From: JBAXXL01 sp038206725
GTDB taxonomy: Bacteria; Bacteroidota; Ignavibacteria; Kapaibacteriales; UBA2268
Direction: 5' to 3'
Assembly: GCA_038206725.1 (NCBI GenBank)
Contig: JBBRAO010000023.1
Location: forward strand, 1-55,947
Length of the DNA: 55,947 bases
Shown here one piece after another: positions 6,258 through 15,086 of the stretch (the stretch's first letter is position 1; each line of letters opens with the position of its first letter). The notes below the pieces were generated by a model that was given only the letters and a program-made list of their open reading frames with translations, made no database searches and was not told where the DNA came from. The translations under genes were made by a program, and so were the position numbers.

Positions 6258-9173
6258 CTACAAAGTTGAAAACGAATCAATGTCGATTTTAGTATCAATT
6301 TTCAAACTATTAGTGTCGGTTGCATCGAGCGCGGCTTTAATCGCTGTACGTAAAATGTTGCCTGAGGCGTCGGTTTGGCGGTTACTTTTTATAACAACAT
6401 ACTTCCGAAACTCATTATTTATTTTATTTACAAAAGGACTTACCGGTGGAAATATAATTAATTGTTCAAAGCGTGGGAAATTCTGAACAAATTCAGCGGC
6501 AATTTTCGAAAGTACCTTGTTATCGGAACCGGTAAATTCAATAATTGAGAATCTTGAAAATGGCGGAAAATATGCTGTCTTCCTCTCTTGTATTTCGTAA
6601 TCGTAGAATTCGTCGTAGTCGGAATTTGCCGCGGCTTTCAATGCCGGATGCTCAGGATTGGTAGTTTGGATGATAACTTTACCGGTAGCTTGCCTACTTC
6701 GGCCGGCTCGTCCTGAGACCTGCATTATAAGTTGGAATGTCCGTTCGCTTGAGCGGAAGTCGCTGAAAAATAATTGCAAATCAGCATTTATGACGCCAAC
6801 CAAAGTACAGCGGTTGAAATCCAATCCTTTGGCTAACATCTGAGTGCCGATTAGGATGTCAGTTTTCCCTAATGCAAAATCACTTAGAGATTTGCGCAAA
6901 CTACCTTTTTTCGAGGTAGTATCCAAATCAATTCTGTTGATAACCGCTTTAAAACCTTTGCTAAGAAGTATTTCCTCAAGCTCTTCTTCAACTCTTTGGG
7001 TTCCGGTACCTAATTCTGCCATCATCGCACCGCATTCAGGACAAATTAGATTTGTTCTATGCTTATGACCGCAGTAATGACAGTGAAGTTCCTTTATACC
7101 TTTATGATAAGTCAGGGTAACGGAGCAATTTTCGCACCCGGGTATATGCCCGCATTCGGAACATTCCAAAACCGGTGAATAACCTCGGCGGTTTTGCAAA
7201 AGAATAACGCCCTCCTTCAATTCCAATTTGTTAACGATATTATCAATTAACTCTTGCGAAAATGAACCCTGAACCAATCCATTTTTCTTCGCGTTAAGCA
7301 TATCAATCGTTACAATTTCCGGTAATCGAGCATTGTCGGCACGTTTTGTTAATTTAAGTAATTTATACTTTCCCGATTGGGCATTGTACATTGTTTCGAG
7401 AGATGGAGTGGCTGAACCCAGTACGCAAACCGCATCCTCGATACTTGAACGCATAATAGCCGCATCGCGTCCGTTGTAGCGCGGATTGGGAGAAATCTGT
7501 TTGTAGCTTGAGTCGTGCTCTTCGTCCACAATGATTAATCCAAGGTTCGGGAATGGAGCGAATACTGCGGAACGAGCGCCAATAACAATTTTTTTGGTAC
7601 CATTTAAAATTGATTGCCAATGTTCAAATCGCTCAGCATCGGACATACGCGAATGCATCTGCGCTACTTGATTAGGAAATACATTTTCGAATCGATCAAT
7701 TAACTGTGGAGTTAGCGAAATTTCAGGCACTAATAGAATTGTACTTTTGTTCTTTTTTAGCGCATTTTTGATAATATTCATATATACCAAAGTTTTGCCG
7801 CTTCCGGTTACACCGTGCAATAAAAAAGTATCGAATATGCCTTCATCTATAGATTCGCAAATTTTATCTTGCGCGTACTGCTGTTCATCGTTTAGGACCA
7901 AGACAGATTCATCCTTTGATGCCAGTGAAAAGGGATTTTCTTGATCATCTACTCTACTGACGACAACGGTACGCATTTCAACCAGATTTTTTTGTATCAA
8001 TGTTTCAATGGTTGTGCCTGAAATATTGGGTGTTAGGCGTAATTCGCCCTTCGCCACAGGTTGCATTGAAATTCTATCCCGCTCATAAATTAAACTGAAT
8101 AATTCTGCCTGCTTAGGGGCTTTTTGTAATAATTTATCATATTCTTCAGTAATTTGTTCTTCTGTTTCCAAACTTTGCGATATGAACAGAAAAGTTTTTG
8201 TTTTAGATTTTCGACCGTCGGTAATTGTGTCATAAACTTTAATAAATCCTTTGCTTTCCAAAATCTCAAGTTGCTTTAAAGAAGCGGTTTTGTTAGTTTT
8301 TTTCTTAAGATACGCGAAAGAAAGCGGTTGAGCAGAATTGGATAAAATATCCAGAATTTCAAATTGACGTGGTGCGGAATTTTTCAAACTTTGTAATTCA
8401 TCGTTTGGTGGTAAATGAATAAATTCGATTGTTCTAACACTTTTCGGAGAATTATTTGGCGGTATTGCGGCTTTATATATTTCACCTTCCGGAGCAATAT
8501 AATAACTCGACATCCACCGAATGAATTTCAACATTTTTTTCGAAAATACTCTCTTTTCGTCAATAACATCTTCAATCATCTTTAGTTCCATAAGATCGGA
8601 GCTGGAATTCTCATTTACAACTACGCCGACTAATGTTCGGTAACCAAAAGGTACAATCACACGACGACCCAGCAAACTATCAATCCTTTTGGTATAATAA
8701 CTATAAGTTTGATGTTTGGGAATAGGTAACGCTACTTCAACAATTTTATACTTATTGCTGTTTTTTAATCTCGATTTAGCGAATTTACTTTCAAATTTGA
8801 CTACCCCCCAGCCTTTGTATAAAAACATCGGTTCCGATGGTATCATTTGGTAACTTGCCAATAACTCGGTAATATAATTTTCGTTTAAATCTGTTTTTAC
8901 TGCATTCGATTTAATCGGAAAAACCACGCTATAAATACCTTGTTCCGAGATTCCGGGGATGGTCTGTTCAACAAAATGCTTAAAATCTTTTTGGGTAGTA
9001 CAAAAAACTAATATAAAATTATATAATACGTCTTTATTCAATGCCCAATCGACATTTACATTTTTTTTAATTTCTCGATACTCTTCAAAAAAATCGTCGA
9101 TTGGGTTATAAATGCAAATAGTCTTATATTTGCTTATTTTTAAACCGTAATAAAATTTATAAATAGTTTTCAT
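6258..9173 (-). CDS. priA: Primosomal replication protein N' (PriA helicase) with N-terminal DUF3052-like domain
   Basis: Restarts stalled replication forks and loads the replisome. From residue ~141 it is a normal ~830-residue PriA: a 3'-DNA binding domain (YKIVEVALPIPKHQTYSYY), Walker A in GVTGSGKT (~residue 455), DEEH (~550), a double zinc-binding insert with four CxxC pairs (CSECGHIPGCENC, then CHYCG and CPECG), and RGYSPVLEC / GRAGRS helicase motifs. Residues ~16-127 are an additional alpha/beta domain. It carries FILVFCTTQKDF, FPIKSNAVKTDLNENYIT and a final KGWGVVKF, matching the DUF3052 pattern (strand, P-K-x-S-x-V-x-T-D-L, W-S-G-x-K-x). The frame is continuous from ATG 9173. Confidence 0.93.
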   Translation of the reverse strand: MKTIYKFYYGLKISKYKTICIYNPIDDFFEEYREIKKNVNVDWALNKDVLYNFILVFCTTQKDFKHFVEQTIPGISEQGIYSVVFPIKSNAVKTDLNENYITELLASYQMIPSEPMFLYKGWGVVKFESKFAKSRLKNSNKYKIVEVALPIPKHQTYSYYTKRIDSLLGRRVIVPFGYRTLVGVVVNENSSSDLMELKMIEDVIDEKRVFSKKMLKFIRWMSSYYIAPEGEIYKAAIPPNNSPKSVRTIEFIHLPPNDELQSLKNSAPRQFEILDILSNSAQPLSFAYLKKKTNKTASLKQLEILESKGFIKVYDTITDGRKSKTKTFLFISQSLETEEQITEEYDKLLQKAPKQAELFSLIYERDRISMQPVAKGELRLTPNISGTTIETLIQKNLVEMRTVVVSRVDDQENPFSLASKDESVLVLNDEQQYAQDKICESIDEGIFDTFLLHGVTGSGKTLVYMNIIKNALKKNKSTILLVPEISLTPQLIDRFENVFPNQVAQMHSRMSDAERFEHWQSILNGTKKIVIGARSAVFAPFPNLGLIIVDEEHDSSYKQISPNPRYNGRDAAIMRSSIEDAVCVLGSATPSLETMYNAQSGKYKLLKLTKRADNARLPEIVTIDMLNAKKNGLVQGSFSQELIDNIVNKLELKEGVILLQNRRGYSPVLECSECGHIPGCENCSVTLTYHKGIKELHCHYCGHKHRTNLICPECGAMMAELGTGTQRVEEELEEILLSKGFKAVINRIDLDTTSKKGSLRKSLSDFALGKTDILIGTQMLAKGLDFNRCTLVGVINADLQLFFSDFRSSERTFQLIMQVSGRAGRSRQATGKVIIQTTNPEHPALKAAANSDYDEFYDYEIQERKTAYFPPFSRFSIIEFTGSDNKVLSKIAAEFVQNFPRFEQLIIFPPVSPFVNKINNEFRKYVVIKSNRQTDASGNILRTAIKAALDATDTNSLKIDTKIDIDSFSTL

Positions 9174-9178
9174 TATTG

Positions 9179-9206
9179 CAAAATTAATATAAAAAAGTAT
9201 TGCAAA
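9179..9206 (-). promoter_or_regulatory. Candidate promoter of priA, possibly leaderless
   Basis: On the minus strand TTTG (9206-9203), 16 nt, then TAATTTTG (9186-9179). Both fit the Bacteroidota -33/-7 consensus. The -7 box ends only 5 nt before the priA ATG at 9173, so transcription would begin at or next to the start codon. Confidence 0.42.
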
Positions 9207-9271
9207 TTATCTAAAAAATTGGTAAATTCAAAATTAGTTTATGAACAATTTTAAAAAATATGGAGATCGTA

Positions 9272-12067
9272 ATGAACAAAAGCTATATTAAAGTAATTAT
9301 CCTGATTATTTTAGCGACTTTTACTGTTGGAAATGTCGAAGCAAAGGAAAAGAAAGTTAAGCAGGAAAAGCCTGTAGTAAATACAAAAAAACCGTATGGG
9401 TTCGAAGACGCAATGCGATTTAAACGTTGCCGCTATCAAGCTATTAGTAGTGAAGCCAATTGGATAGCTTATACATTATTGCCCGATAGAGGCGATGCCG
9501 AATCCATTATTCAATCGCTTAAAACCGATAAAAAAATAAATATTCCACGTGGTGGAAAGGTTACTATTACCGATGATGAATTGTGGGCGGCTACAATTGT
9601 ATCTCCAAAAGCATTGGATGATGAAAATGCGGGAAAAGATAAAAGCAAATTGAAGAAAACCCTTTCTATCGTCAATATGACCACAAGTAATATTAAGGGA
9701 TATGAGGGAGTTTCAAAATTTGATTTCACTAATGATTCCAAATGGATACTTTTCAAAAAAGATGTTGACAAGGAAGCGTATAAAGATAAATCTGTTAAGA
9801 AAAAAGCGCAAGGTTCGGAACTAATAATTAAACACTTAGAATCCGGTACCGATATACGGATTGATTGGGTAACTGAATACCAAATTGACTCGCTTTCGAG
9901 AGTAGTTTTTTATGTTGTTTCCTCACCAAACGGTAAAAAAGACGGTATTTACTACCGCGATTTATTACAACCTTTCGCACCTGAATATACTGTAATCACT
10001 TCCGATAGTGCCGCTTTTACAAATATAGCTTGGAACAAAGCGAAGAAAATTTTAGCATTCTCTCAAAGTAAATTGCTTAAAGAAGGTAACGCCGATTCAA
10101 CTGATTTAAAGATTTGGCTGAGTTCGAACGATACTTGTGTTACTATAATTTCAAGAAAAGCCGCGCCAAAAGACTGGTTTATACCGGTGAAAAATGAGTT
10201 GAAATGGACTCGCGACGGCGAACGTTTATTCTTTGGATTTAAACCATTGAGCGAAAAAGACACAACAAGCGATAAAGAAGATGACTATACCGAAAAGAAT
10301 TTCTACGATCTCGATAAAATCCGTAGCAAAAAAGAAATGTATGTTTGGCATTGGGACGATGACAGAATAAGCACAAACCAACGTAGTTGGTGGAAAGATA
10401 ATAAAAATCGTGTGTTTACATCTGTTTATCATTTGAGTACAAATAAATGGGTTCAATTAGCCGATAACAAAATAGAAGAAGTAAAATTTGAAGAAAATCC
10501 AAATTACGTTGTTGGATATAGTTATAAACCGTATCATAAAGAAATGACGTGGGATGGCTTTTTCTTCGACGCTTATGTTATTGACCTGAATACCGGAACA
10601 AAAACAATGATTTCTGAGCGTCAAGCCGAAGAAGTGCATTTATCACCTTCCGGAAAATTGGCTTGCTTTTTCTTCAAATTGGATTGGTGGATTTACAATA
10701 TTGATGATACTAAATTCTACAACTTAACACGTGGAATGAAAGCAGAGTTTTGGAATGCTGAAAACGAAACCCCTCAAGAACCGGGTGGTTATGGATTCGT
10801 TGGTTGGGAAGAAGGGGAAAAACAGGTATTATTCTATGATAAATATGATTTATGGAGATTCCAAACAGCCGGTGGTGGTTATTTGAATTTAACCGGTGCC
10901 GACGGAAGAACATTTAACGAACGTTACAGAATAGTTGATTTCAAAAAAGACCGTGTTTACTTCGGGAAAAAAGATACATTGGTTATGGAGGGATACAGCT
11001 ATAAGAGTAAATGGCAGAAACTATACTACATAACTACCGACATATCGGGATTGGTAAATTTAGTATCCGATTCAAATAAAACAAATAAATTCCTAGGTAA
11101 AGCTGAAAAAGAAAACAAATACATATATTCTCGTGAATCGTATGATGAATATCCGGATATACATACAGCAAGTTTAGAATTTAAAGATACAGTAAAGGTA
11201 ACTAATATATTCCCTGAAATGAAAAATTTCGAATGGGGCAAATCGAGTCTGTTCCGTTGGGCAGATTCGAAGGGTGACAGTTTAGATGGATATGTCATAA
11301 CGCCCGAGGGGTTCGATCCTGCAAAGAAATACCCAATGTTAGTTTATATTTATGAGAAATTTTCAGAGCAAACCTATAGATTTTACGAACCGCGTATAAG
11401 CCACAGACCTGTTTATCAAATTTATAACAGTACCGGATACTTGATTTTCGTACCGGATATAACCTATACAGTCGGTTCACCCGGAAATGACGCCTTAGAT
11501 TGTGTATCTTCCGGTGTGAGAGCCTTAGCGAAAAAAGGATTTGTTGACACAACTAAATTATGCTTACAGGGACATTCTTGGGGCGCATATCAAACTGCAT
11601 ATATTGCCACTCAAACAACACTTTTTGCGGCGGCTTCAGCAGGTGCACCGGTTGGTAATATGACCAGCGCATACAGTGGTATCAGAAGCGAAAGCGGTTT
11701 AGCACGTCAATTCCAATATGAAAAAGAACAGAGTAGAATAGGCGGTAACTTGTGGGATTCGCTAAGTAGTTATATTAGAAATTCTCCTGTATTCCAAGCT
11801 AATAAAGCTGTTACACCGCTGTTAATATTGCACGGCGATGTTGATCAGATGGTTCCTTGGCAACAATCAATTGAGTTATTCTTGGCATACAGAAGACTTG
11901 GAAAACCTTGCATATTTCTGCAATACAAAGACGAACCTCATTGGCCAAATAAATATCCGAATAGGGTGGATTGGGCAATGAAAATGAAAGAATTTTATGA
12001 TCATTATTGTTTAGGTAAGCCCGCTCCGAAATGGATGACGGAAGGCGAACCAACATTTGAATGGTAA
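9272..12067 (+). CDS. Exported S9 family prolyl oligopeptidase-like serine peptidase
   Basis: A 931-residue exported peptidase. Start chosen at ATG 9272, which is preceded by GGAG and gives a clean signal peptide (MNKSYIKVIILIILATFTVG); an ATG 12 nt upstream would add four residues. Residues ~40-680 carry WD/propeller-like repeats (WIAYTL, KWILFKK, ACFFFKLDWWIYNI). The C-terminal alpha/beta hydrolase domain contains GHSWGAYQ with nucleophile Ser769, HGDVDQMVP with Asp858 and EPHW with His890, a complete triad. The oxyanion-side Gly-Gly of classic S9 (GGSYGG) is varied. Likely periplasmic or outer-membrane-associated peptide degradation. The cupin gene starts 1 nt after its stop, suggesting co-transcription. 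Confidence 0.88.
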   Translation: MNKSYIKVIILIILATFTVGNVEAKEKKVKQEKPVVNTKKPYGFEDAMRFKRCRYQAISSEANWIAYTLLPDRGDAESIIQSLKTDKKINIPRGGKVTITDDELWAATIVSPKALDDENAGKDKSKLKKTLSIVNMTTSNIKGYEGVSKFDFTNDSKWILFKKDVDKEAYKDKSVKKKAQGSELIIKHLESGTDIRIDWVTEYQIDSLSRVVFYVVSSPNGKKDGIYYRDLLQPFAPEYTVITSDSAAFTNIAWNKAKKILAFSQSKLLKEGNADSTDLKIWLSSNDTCVTIISRKAAPKDWFIPVKNELKWTRDGERLFFGFKPLSEKDTTSDKEDDYTEKNFYDLDKIRSKKEMYVWHWDDDRISTNQRSWWKDNKNRVFTSVYHLSTNKWVQLADNKIEEVKFEENPNYVVGYSYKPYHKEMTWDGFFFDAYVIDLNTGTKTMISERQAEEVHLSPSGKLACFFFKLDWWIYNIDDTKFYNLTRGMKAEFWNAENETPQEPGGYGFVGWEEGEKQVLFYDKYDLWRFQTAGGGYLNLTGADGRTFNERYRIVDFKKDRVYFGKKDTLVMEGYSYKSKWQKLYYITTDISGLVNLVSDSNKTNKFLGKAEKENKYIYSRESYDEYPDIHTASLEFKDTVKVTNIFPEMKNFEWGKSSLFRWADSKGDSLDGYVITPEGFDPAKKYPMLVYIYEKFSEQTYRFYEPRISHRPVYQIYNSTGYLIFVPDITYTVGSPGNDALDCVSSGVRALAKKGFVDTTKLCLQGHSWGAYQTAYIATQTTLFAAASAGAPVGNMTSAYSGIRSESGLARQFQYEKEQSRIGGNLWDSLSSYIRNSPVFQANKAVTPLLILHGDVDQMVPWQQSIELFLAYRRLGKPCIFLQYKDEPHWPNKYPNRVDWAMKMKEFYDHYCLGKPAPKWMTEGEPTFEW

Positions 12068-12068
12068 A

Positions 12069-12566
12069 ATGAATAAAACAGCTCAAGATTGGATTGAAAA
12101 CTTAAATCTCCTTCCGCTTGCGGAAGGGGGTTGTTTCAATCGTTACTATGCATCGAAACAAATTATCCAAAAAGATCAACTTGATAATTTTTCCGGCGAT
12201 AGATATGCGACAACCAAGATATACTATTTACTCGAAGAAAATGAAATATCAGTTTTCCATAAGATAAAGCAAGAAGAAGTTTGGGATTTCCTATATGGCG
12301 ACCCATTGGAATTAGTGCTTTTATCGCCTACCTCCGGTTTAAAAAACATTATTTTAGGCAGTGACCCAAATTTAGGAACTGTTGTAAGCTATACAGTCGA
12401 ACCTGATACTTGGATGGCGGCGCAATCTTTGGGTGATTATTCTTTATTAGCTTGTACTTGCTCACCGGGTTTTGATGATGACGATTATACATCCGCAAAA
12501 CGCGAAATATTAACAAACTTATACCCAGAACACACGGAAATAATTAAATTCTTTACACAATTGTAG
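12069..12566 (+). CDS. DUF985-type cupin protein
   Basis: A 165-residue cytoplasmic protein. Start chosen at ATG 12069, right after the stop of the peptidase gene; a TTG at 12057 would overlap that gene. It matches the DUF985 cupin family along its length: opening LNLLPLAEGGCFNRYY, then YYLLEENEISVFHKIKQEEVWDFL, then WMAAQSLGDYSLLACTCSPGF. In this family the first motif includes the H-x-x-x-x-E-x-W pattern that forms the beta-barrel's ligand pocket. Biochemical role is unknown; some members are proposed to bind small carboxylated or sugar ligands. Confidence 0.85.
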   Translation: MNKTAQDWIENLNLLPLAEGGCFNRYYASKQIIQKDQLDNFSGDRYATTKIYYLLEENEISVFHKIKQEEVWDFLYGDPLELVLLSPTSGLKNIILGSDPNLGTVVSYTVEPDTWMAAQSLGDYSLLACTCSPGFDDDDYTSAKREILTNLYPEHTEIIKFFTQL

Positions 12567-12576
12567 GATTACATAA

Positions 12577-13710
12577 ATGGCTGTTACAATAAAAGCAATT
12601 GACACATCAAAAAAAACGGAGGTAGTGAAGTTTTTTAAGAGTCAATTATTATTTTATAAAGATGACCCTAATTTTGTCGCTCCGTTATATGGCGATAAAT
12701 TGCACTCGGTCAATGAGAAGAAAGGTCCATTTTTCGAACACGGAGAAATGAAACACTTTATGGCATATCGTGATGGTGGAATAGTTGGTAGAATTTCCGC
12801 CTTAGTTAATAGAAATCATAATGATTTCTTTAAAGATAAAATAGGATTTATTGGGAATTTTGAGTGTGAAAATGACCAAGAAGTCGCCGATGCATTATTC
12901 GGCGCCGCCGCAGAATGGCTGAAATCCAAAGGAATGGACGCTATGCGCGGTCCTATTTTCCCTGATACAAATAATGATTGCGGACTATTAATTGACGGCT
13001 TTGATGTGCCGCCTGTTATTATGATGTCCTACAATCCTGAATACTATCAGCATTTATTCGATGGCGCGGGGTTTGTAAAAGCTAAGGACCTTCACGCTTA
13101 CGATCTAAAACCTGAGGATTGGCTGAGCGAGAAATTAGAGCGTCTTCAAAGTATTGTTCGTAAAAGATATAACATCGAAATGGAAGATATTCCACTGAAA
13201 GATAAAAAAGGTTTCGAGCGCGCTGTAAAAATAGTAAAAGAGATTTATGATACGGCTTGGGAATCGAACTGGGGAAATGTGAAGCTTACCGAACGGGAGT
13301 GGGTAGCTATGGTTAAGGAATTGAAGATGGTTGCCGACGAAAGGTTGCTGTTCTTAGCAAAAATCAACGGCGAATATGCCGGATTCCAAGTTACTTTGCC
13401 TGACCTAAACCAAGCCTTAATCTATAACAAGAAAGGTACATTAGCCGGCGCGATTTGGCATCTATTAACTAAGAAGAAAAAAATCAACCGCGTAAGAATA
13501 GTGCTTGCCGGTGTGTTACCTAAGTATCGTAAATCCGGTGCCGACGCTGTAATGTATTACGAAATCGGTGTTCGCGGTCGTGCTATAGGTTACAATCGCG
13601 GCGAAGGTTCGTGGATTTTGGAAGATAATATTATGCCTATCCGCGGATTGACACAAATCGTAAATGGTAAATTGTACAAAATGTACAGAATTTACGACAA
13701 AGCGATATAA
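12577..13710 (+). CDS. GNAT-like acyltransferase-family protein (YghO-like)
   Basis: A 377-residue cytoplasmic protein beginning MAVTIKAIDTSKKTEVVKFF and containing FVAPLYGDKLHSVNEKKGPFFEHGEMKHFMAYRDGG in its first 90 residues. That block is typical of a widespread family of large GNAT-fold proteins annotated as YghO or N-acetyltransferase-like. The centre has GFIGNFECENDQEVADALF and the set GPIFPDTNNDCGLLIDGF. The C-terminal half has a second GNAT-like half (LFLAKINGEYAGFQVTLPDL). Substrate unknown. It lies 10 nt after the cupin gene and is probably in the same transcript. A palindromic repeat that could act as a terminator follows. Confidence 0.75.
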   Translation: MAVTIKAIDTSKKTEVVKFFKSQLLFYKDDPNFVAPLYGDKLHSVNEKKGPFFEHGEMKHFMAYRDGGIVGRISALVNRNHNDFFKDKIGFIGNFECENDQEVADALFGAAAEWLKSKGMDAMRGPIFPDTNNDCGLLIDGFDVPPVIMMSYNPEYYQHLFDGAGFVKAKDLHAYDLKPEDWLSEKLERLQSIVRKRYNIEMEDIPLKDKKGFERAVKIVKEIYDTAWESNWGNVKLTEREWVAMVKELKMVADERLLFLAKINGEYAGFQVTLPDLNQALIYNKKGTLAGAIWHLLTKKKKINRVRIVLAGVLPKYRKSGADAVMYYEIGVRGRAIGYNRGEGSWILEDNIMPIRGLTQIVNGKLYKMYRIYDKAI

Positions 13711-13767
13711 GTTATAAATATAAAATGGTTATGTCATTTCAGCGGACGCGGGAATCTATCTTTTCTT

Positions 13768-13803
13768 AAACCTTCCGAAGGTTTCAAACCTTCGGAAGGT
13801 TTT
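13768..13803. repeat. Palindromic repeat, AAACCTTCCGAAGG arms
   Basis: AAACCTTCCGAAGG and CCTTCGGAAGGTTT flank TTTCAAA, a 14-bp perfect stem. A second copy lies at 26892-26925. It sits between convergent genes and may terminate both. Immediately before it, 13733-13760 looks like a degraded ATTCCCG-type repeat. Confidence 0.8.
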
Positions 13804-13809
13804 CTAATA

Positions 13810-15000
13810 TCACACTTGAGCAAACTTAATCGCTTCCACATTCCATTTAGGTGCCTTCTCAATCAAATCCAGCACTTCCTCGGCGTTTTTAGCGACAACC
13901 CACATCTCAGAGTGCTTTGGTCGCAAAAACCTCTCCGCGATGATTTTATCAAGCATCTCGAGCAATGGGTCATAAAATCCATTTACATTTAATATAACAA
14001 TCGGATTTGTGAAAAATCCCAACTGCTTCCAAGTTATGATCTCGAGAAGTTCCTCCAATGTGCCGACGCCTCCGGGCAATGCAATAACTGCATCGGTTTC
14101 TTCAACTAATTTTGTTTTGCGGGTGTGCATAGAATCAACAACGTGAAGATATGTCAATCCCGTGTGACCAAGTTCGATTGTATTCAGGAAATCGGGAATA
14201 ATACCGATAATCTTACCCTTGTTTTCTAAAATCGAATCAGCTAACGCGCCCATTAAACCCATCCTGCCGCCGCCGTAAACGCAAGTAATGTGGTTATCGG
14301 CTAATATTTTACCTAATTGCTTTGCCGCGTCGAAAAAATATGGTTCTATTTTGCTTGAGCTTGCGGCATAAACTGTAATCTTCTTTAGGTTTCTATTTTT
14401 TTTTACTTTTTCATCTTTGAATATTTTTTCTGAATTGATATCGGAACAAGCCCGCGAATTGGTAAAATTTATTGTGTGTTTCAATGCTTGGATTGATTTC
14501 GATATCATTTTATCTAACTCTACCTGTTCATCGGGTTTGAATTCCGAAAGGACATAATCCACCATATCCCCGGGTTTGAAATTTTTGCCGATTCCGCAAC
14601 GTAAGCGGCCGAACCCATCGTCCCCGAGATGCTCCATTAATGATGCAACACCGTTGTGTCCACCATCGGAGCCTCCGAATTTAAGATGAATTTTACCAAT
14701 ATCGAAGTTGTATTCATCCACGATAGCAATCACATCGGCGACAGCGATTTGATGTTTCGCCATTATTTTCTTTACCGCTTCACCGGAGTTGTTCATATAT
14801 GTATCCGGTTTACAGAGCAATACGACTTCGCCTTGTATGCGAATTTCCGCCACCCAATAAATTCCGTGCTCCGCCTTCCACTCGGCTTTCGCTGTTTCTG
14901 CCCATTTATCAACAACCATTCTACCGATATTATGATGTGTATTGGCATATTTTTGTCCGGGATTGCCCAATCCCACAATTATTTTTTTATATTTTGACAT
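13810..15000 (-). CDS. pth: Peptidyl-tRNA hydrolase fused to a LOG-family (Rossmann-fold nucleotide) domain
   Basis: A single 396-residue frame. Residues 1-~185 are a full peptidyl-tRNA hydrolase: GLGNPG at 10-15, NTHHN with His23, KPDTYMNNSG with Asn70, VDEYN with Asp95, and GGHNG at 113-117. It recycles peptidyl-tRNA. After a ~20-residue lysine-rich linker, residues ~205-396 are a LOG/TIGR00730 protein: YAASSS, YGGGRMGLMG at 242-251, MHTRK at 291-295, and PGGVGTLEE at 309-317, the nucleotide-binding and catalytic set of cytokinin-riboside-monophosphate phosphoribohydrolases. Both active sites look intact. No ATG, GTG or TTG in a suitable place would let the LOG part start on its own. Confidence 0.92.
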   Translation of the reverse strand: MSKYKKIIVGLGNPGQKYANTHHNIGRMVVDKWAETAKAEWKAEHGIYWVAEIRIQGEVVLLCKPDTYMNNSGEAVKKIMAKHQIAVADVIAIVDEYNFDIGKIHLKFGGSDGGHNGVASLMEHLGDDGFGRLRCGIGKNFKPGDMVDYVLSEFKPDEQVELDKMISKSIQALKHTINFTNSRACSDINSEKIFKDEKVKKNRNLKKITVYAASSSKIEPYFFDAAKQLGKILADNHITCVYGGGRMGLMGALADSILENKGKIIGIIPDFLNTIELGHTGLTYLHVVDSMHTRKTKLVEETDAVIALPGGVGTLEELLEIITWKQLGFFTNPIVILNVNGFYDPLLEMLDKIIAERFLRPKHSEMWVVAKNAEEVLDLIEKAPKWNVEAIKFAQV

Positions 15001-15052
15001 TAACTTTTTCGAATTTTAGTTTTATAATTATTCAAAAATAGAATATTTTAAG

Positions 15053-15060
15053 TAATTTTG
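15053..15060 (+). promoter_or_regulatory. Candidate -7 box (TAATTTTG) of pyrF
   Basis: Matches TAnnTTTG 26 nt before the pyrF ATG in the divergent spacer. No obvious -33 TTTG. Confidence 0.35.
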
Positions 15061-15086
15061 TAAATATTATTTGATATGGATGAATT

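Noticed and set aside
7349..7620. Overlapping minus-strand frames of 60 and 85 codons inside priA
   Set aside because: They lie in other frames of the priA helicase domain and encode no recognisable sequence.
12057..12068. TTG start for the cupin gene
   Set aside because: Would overlap the peptidase gene end and add four unconserved residues; ATG 12069 fits the family start.
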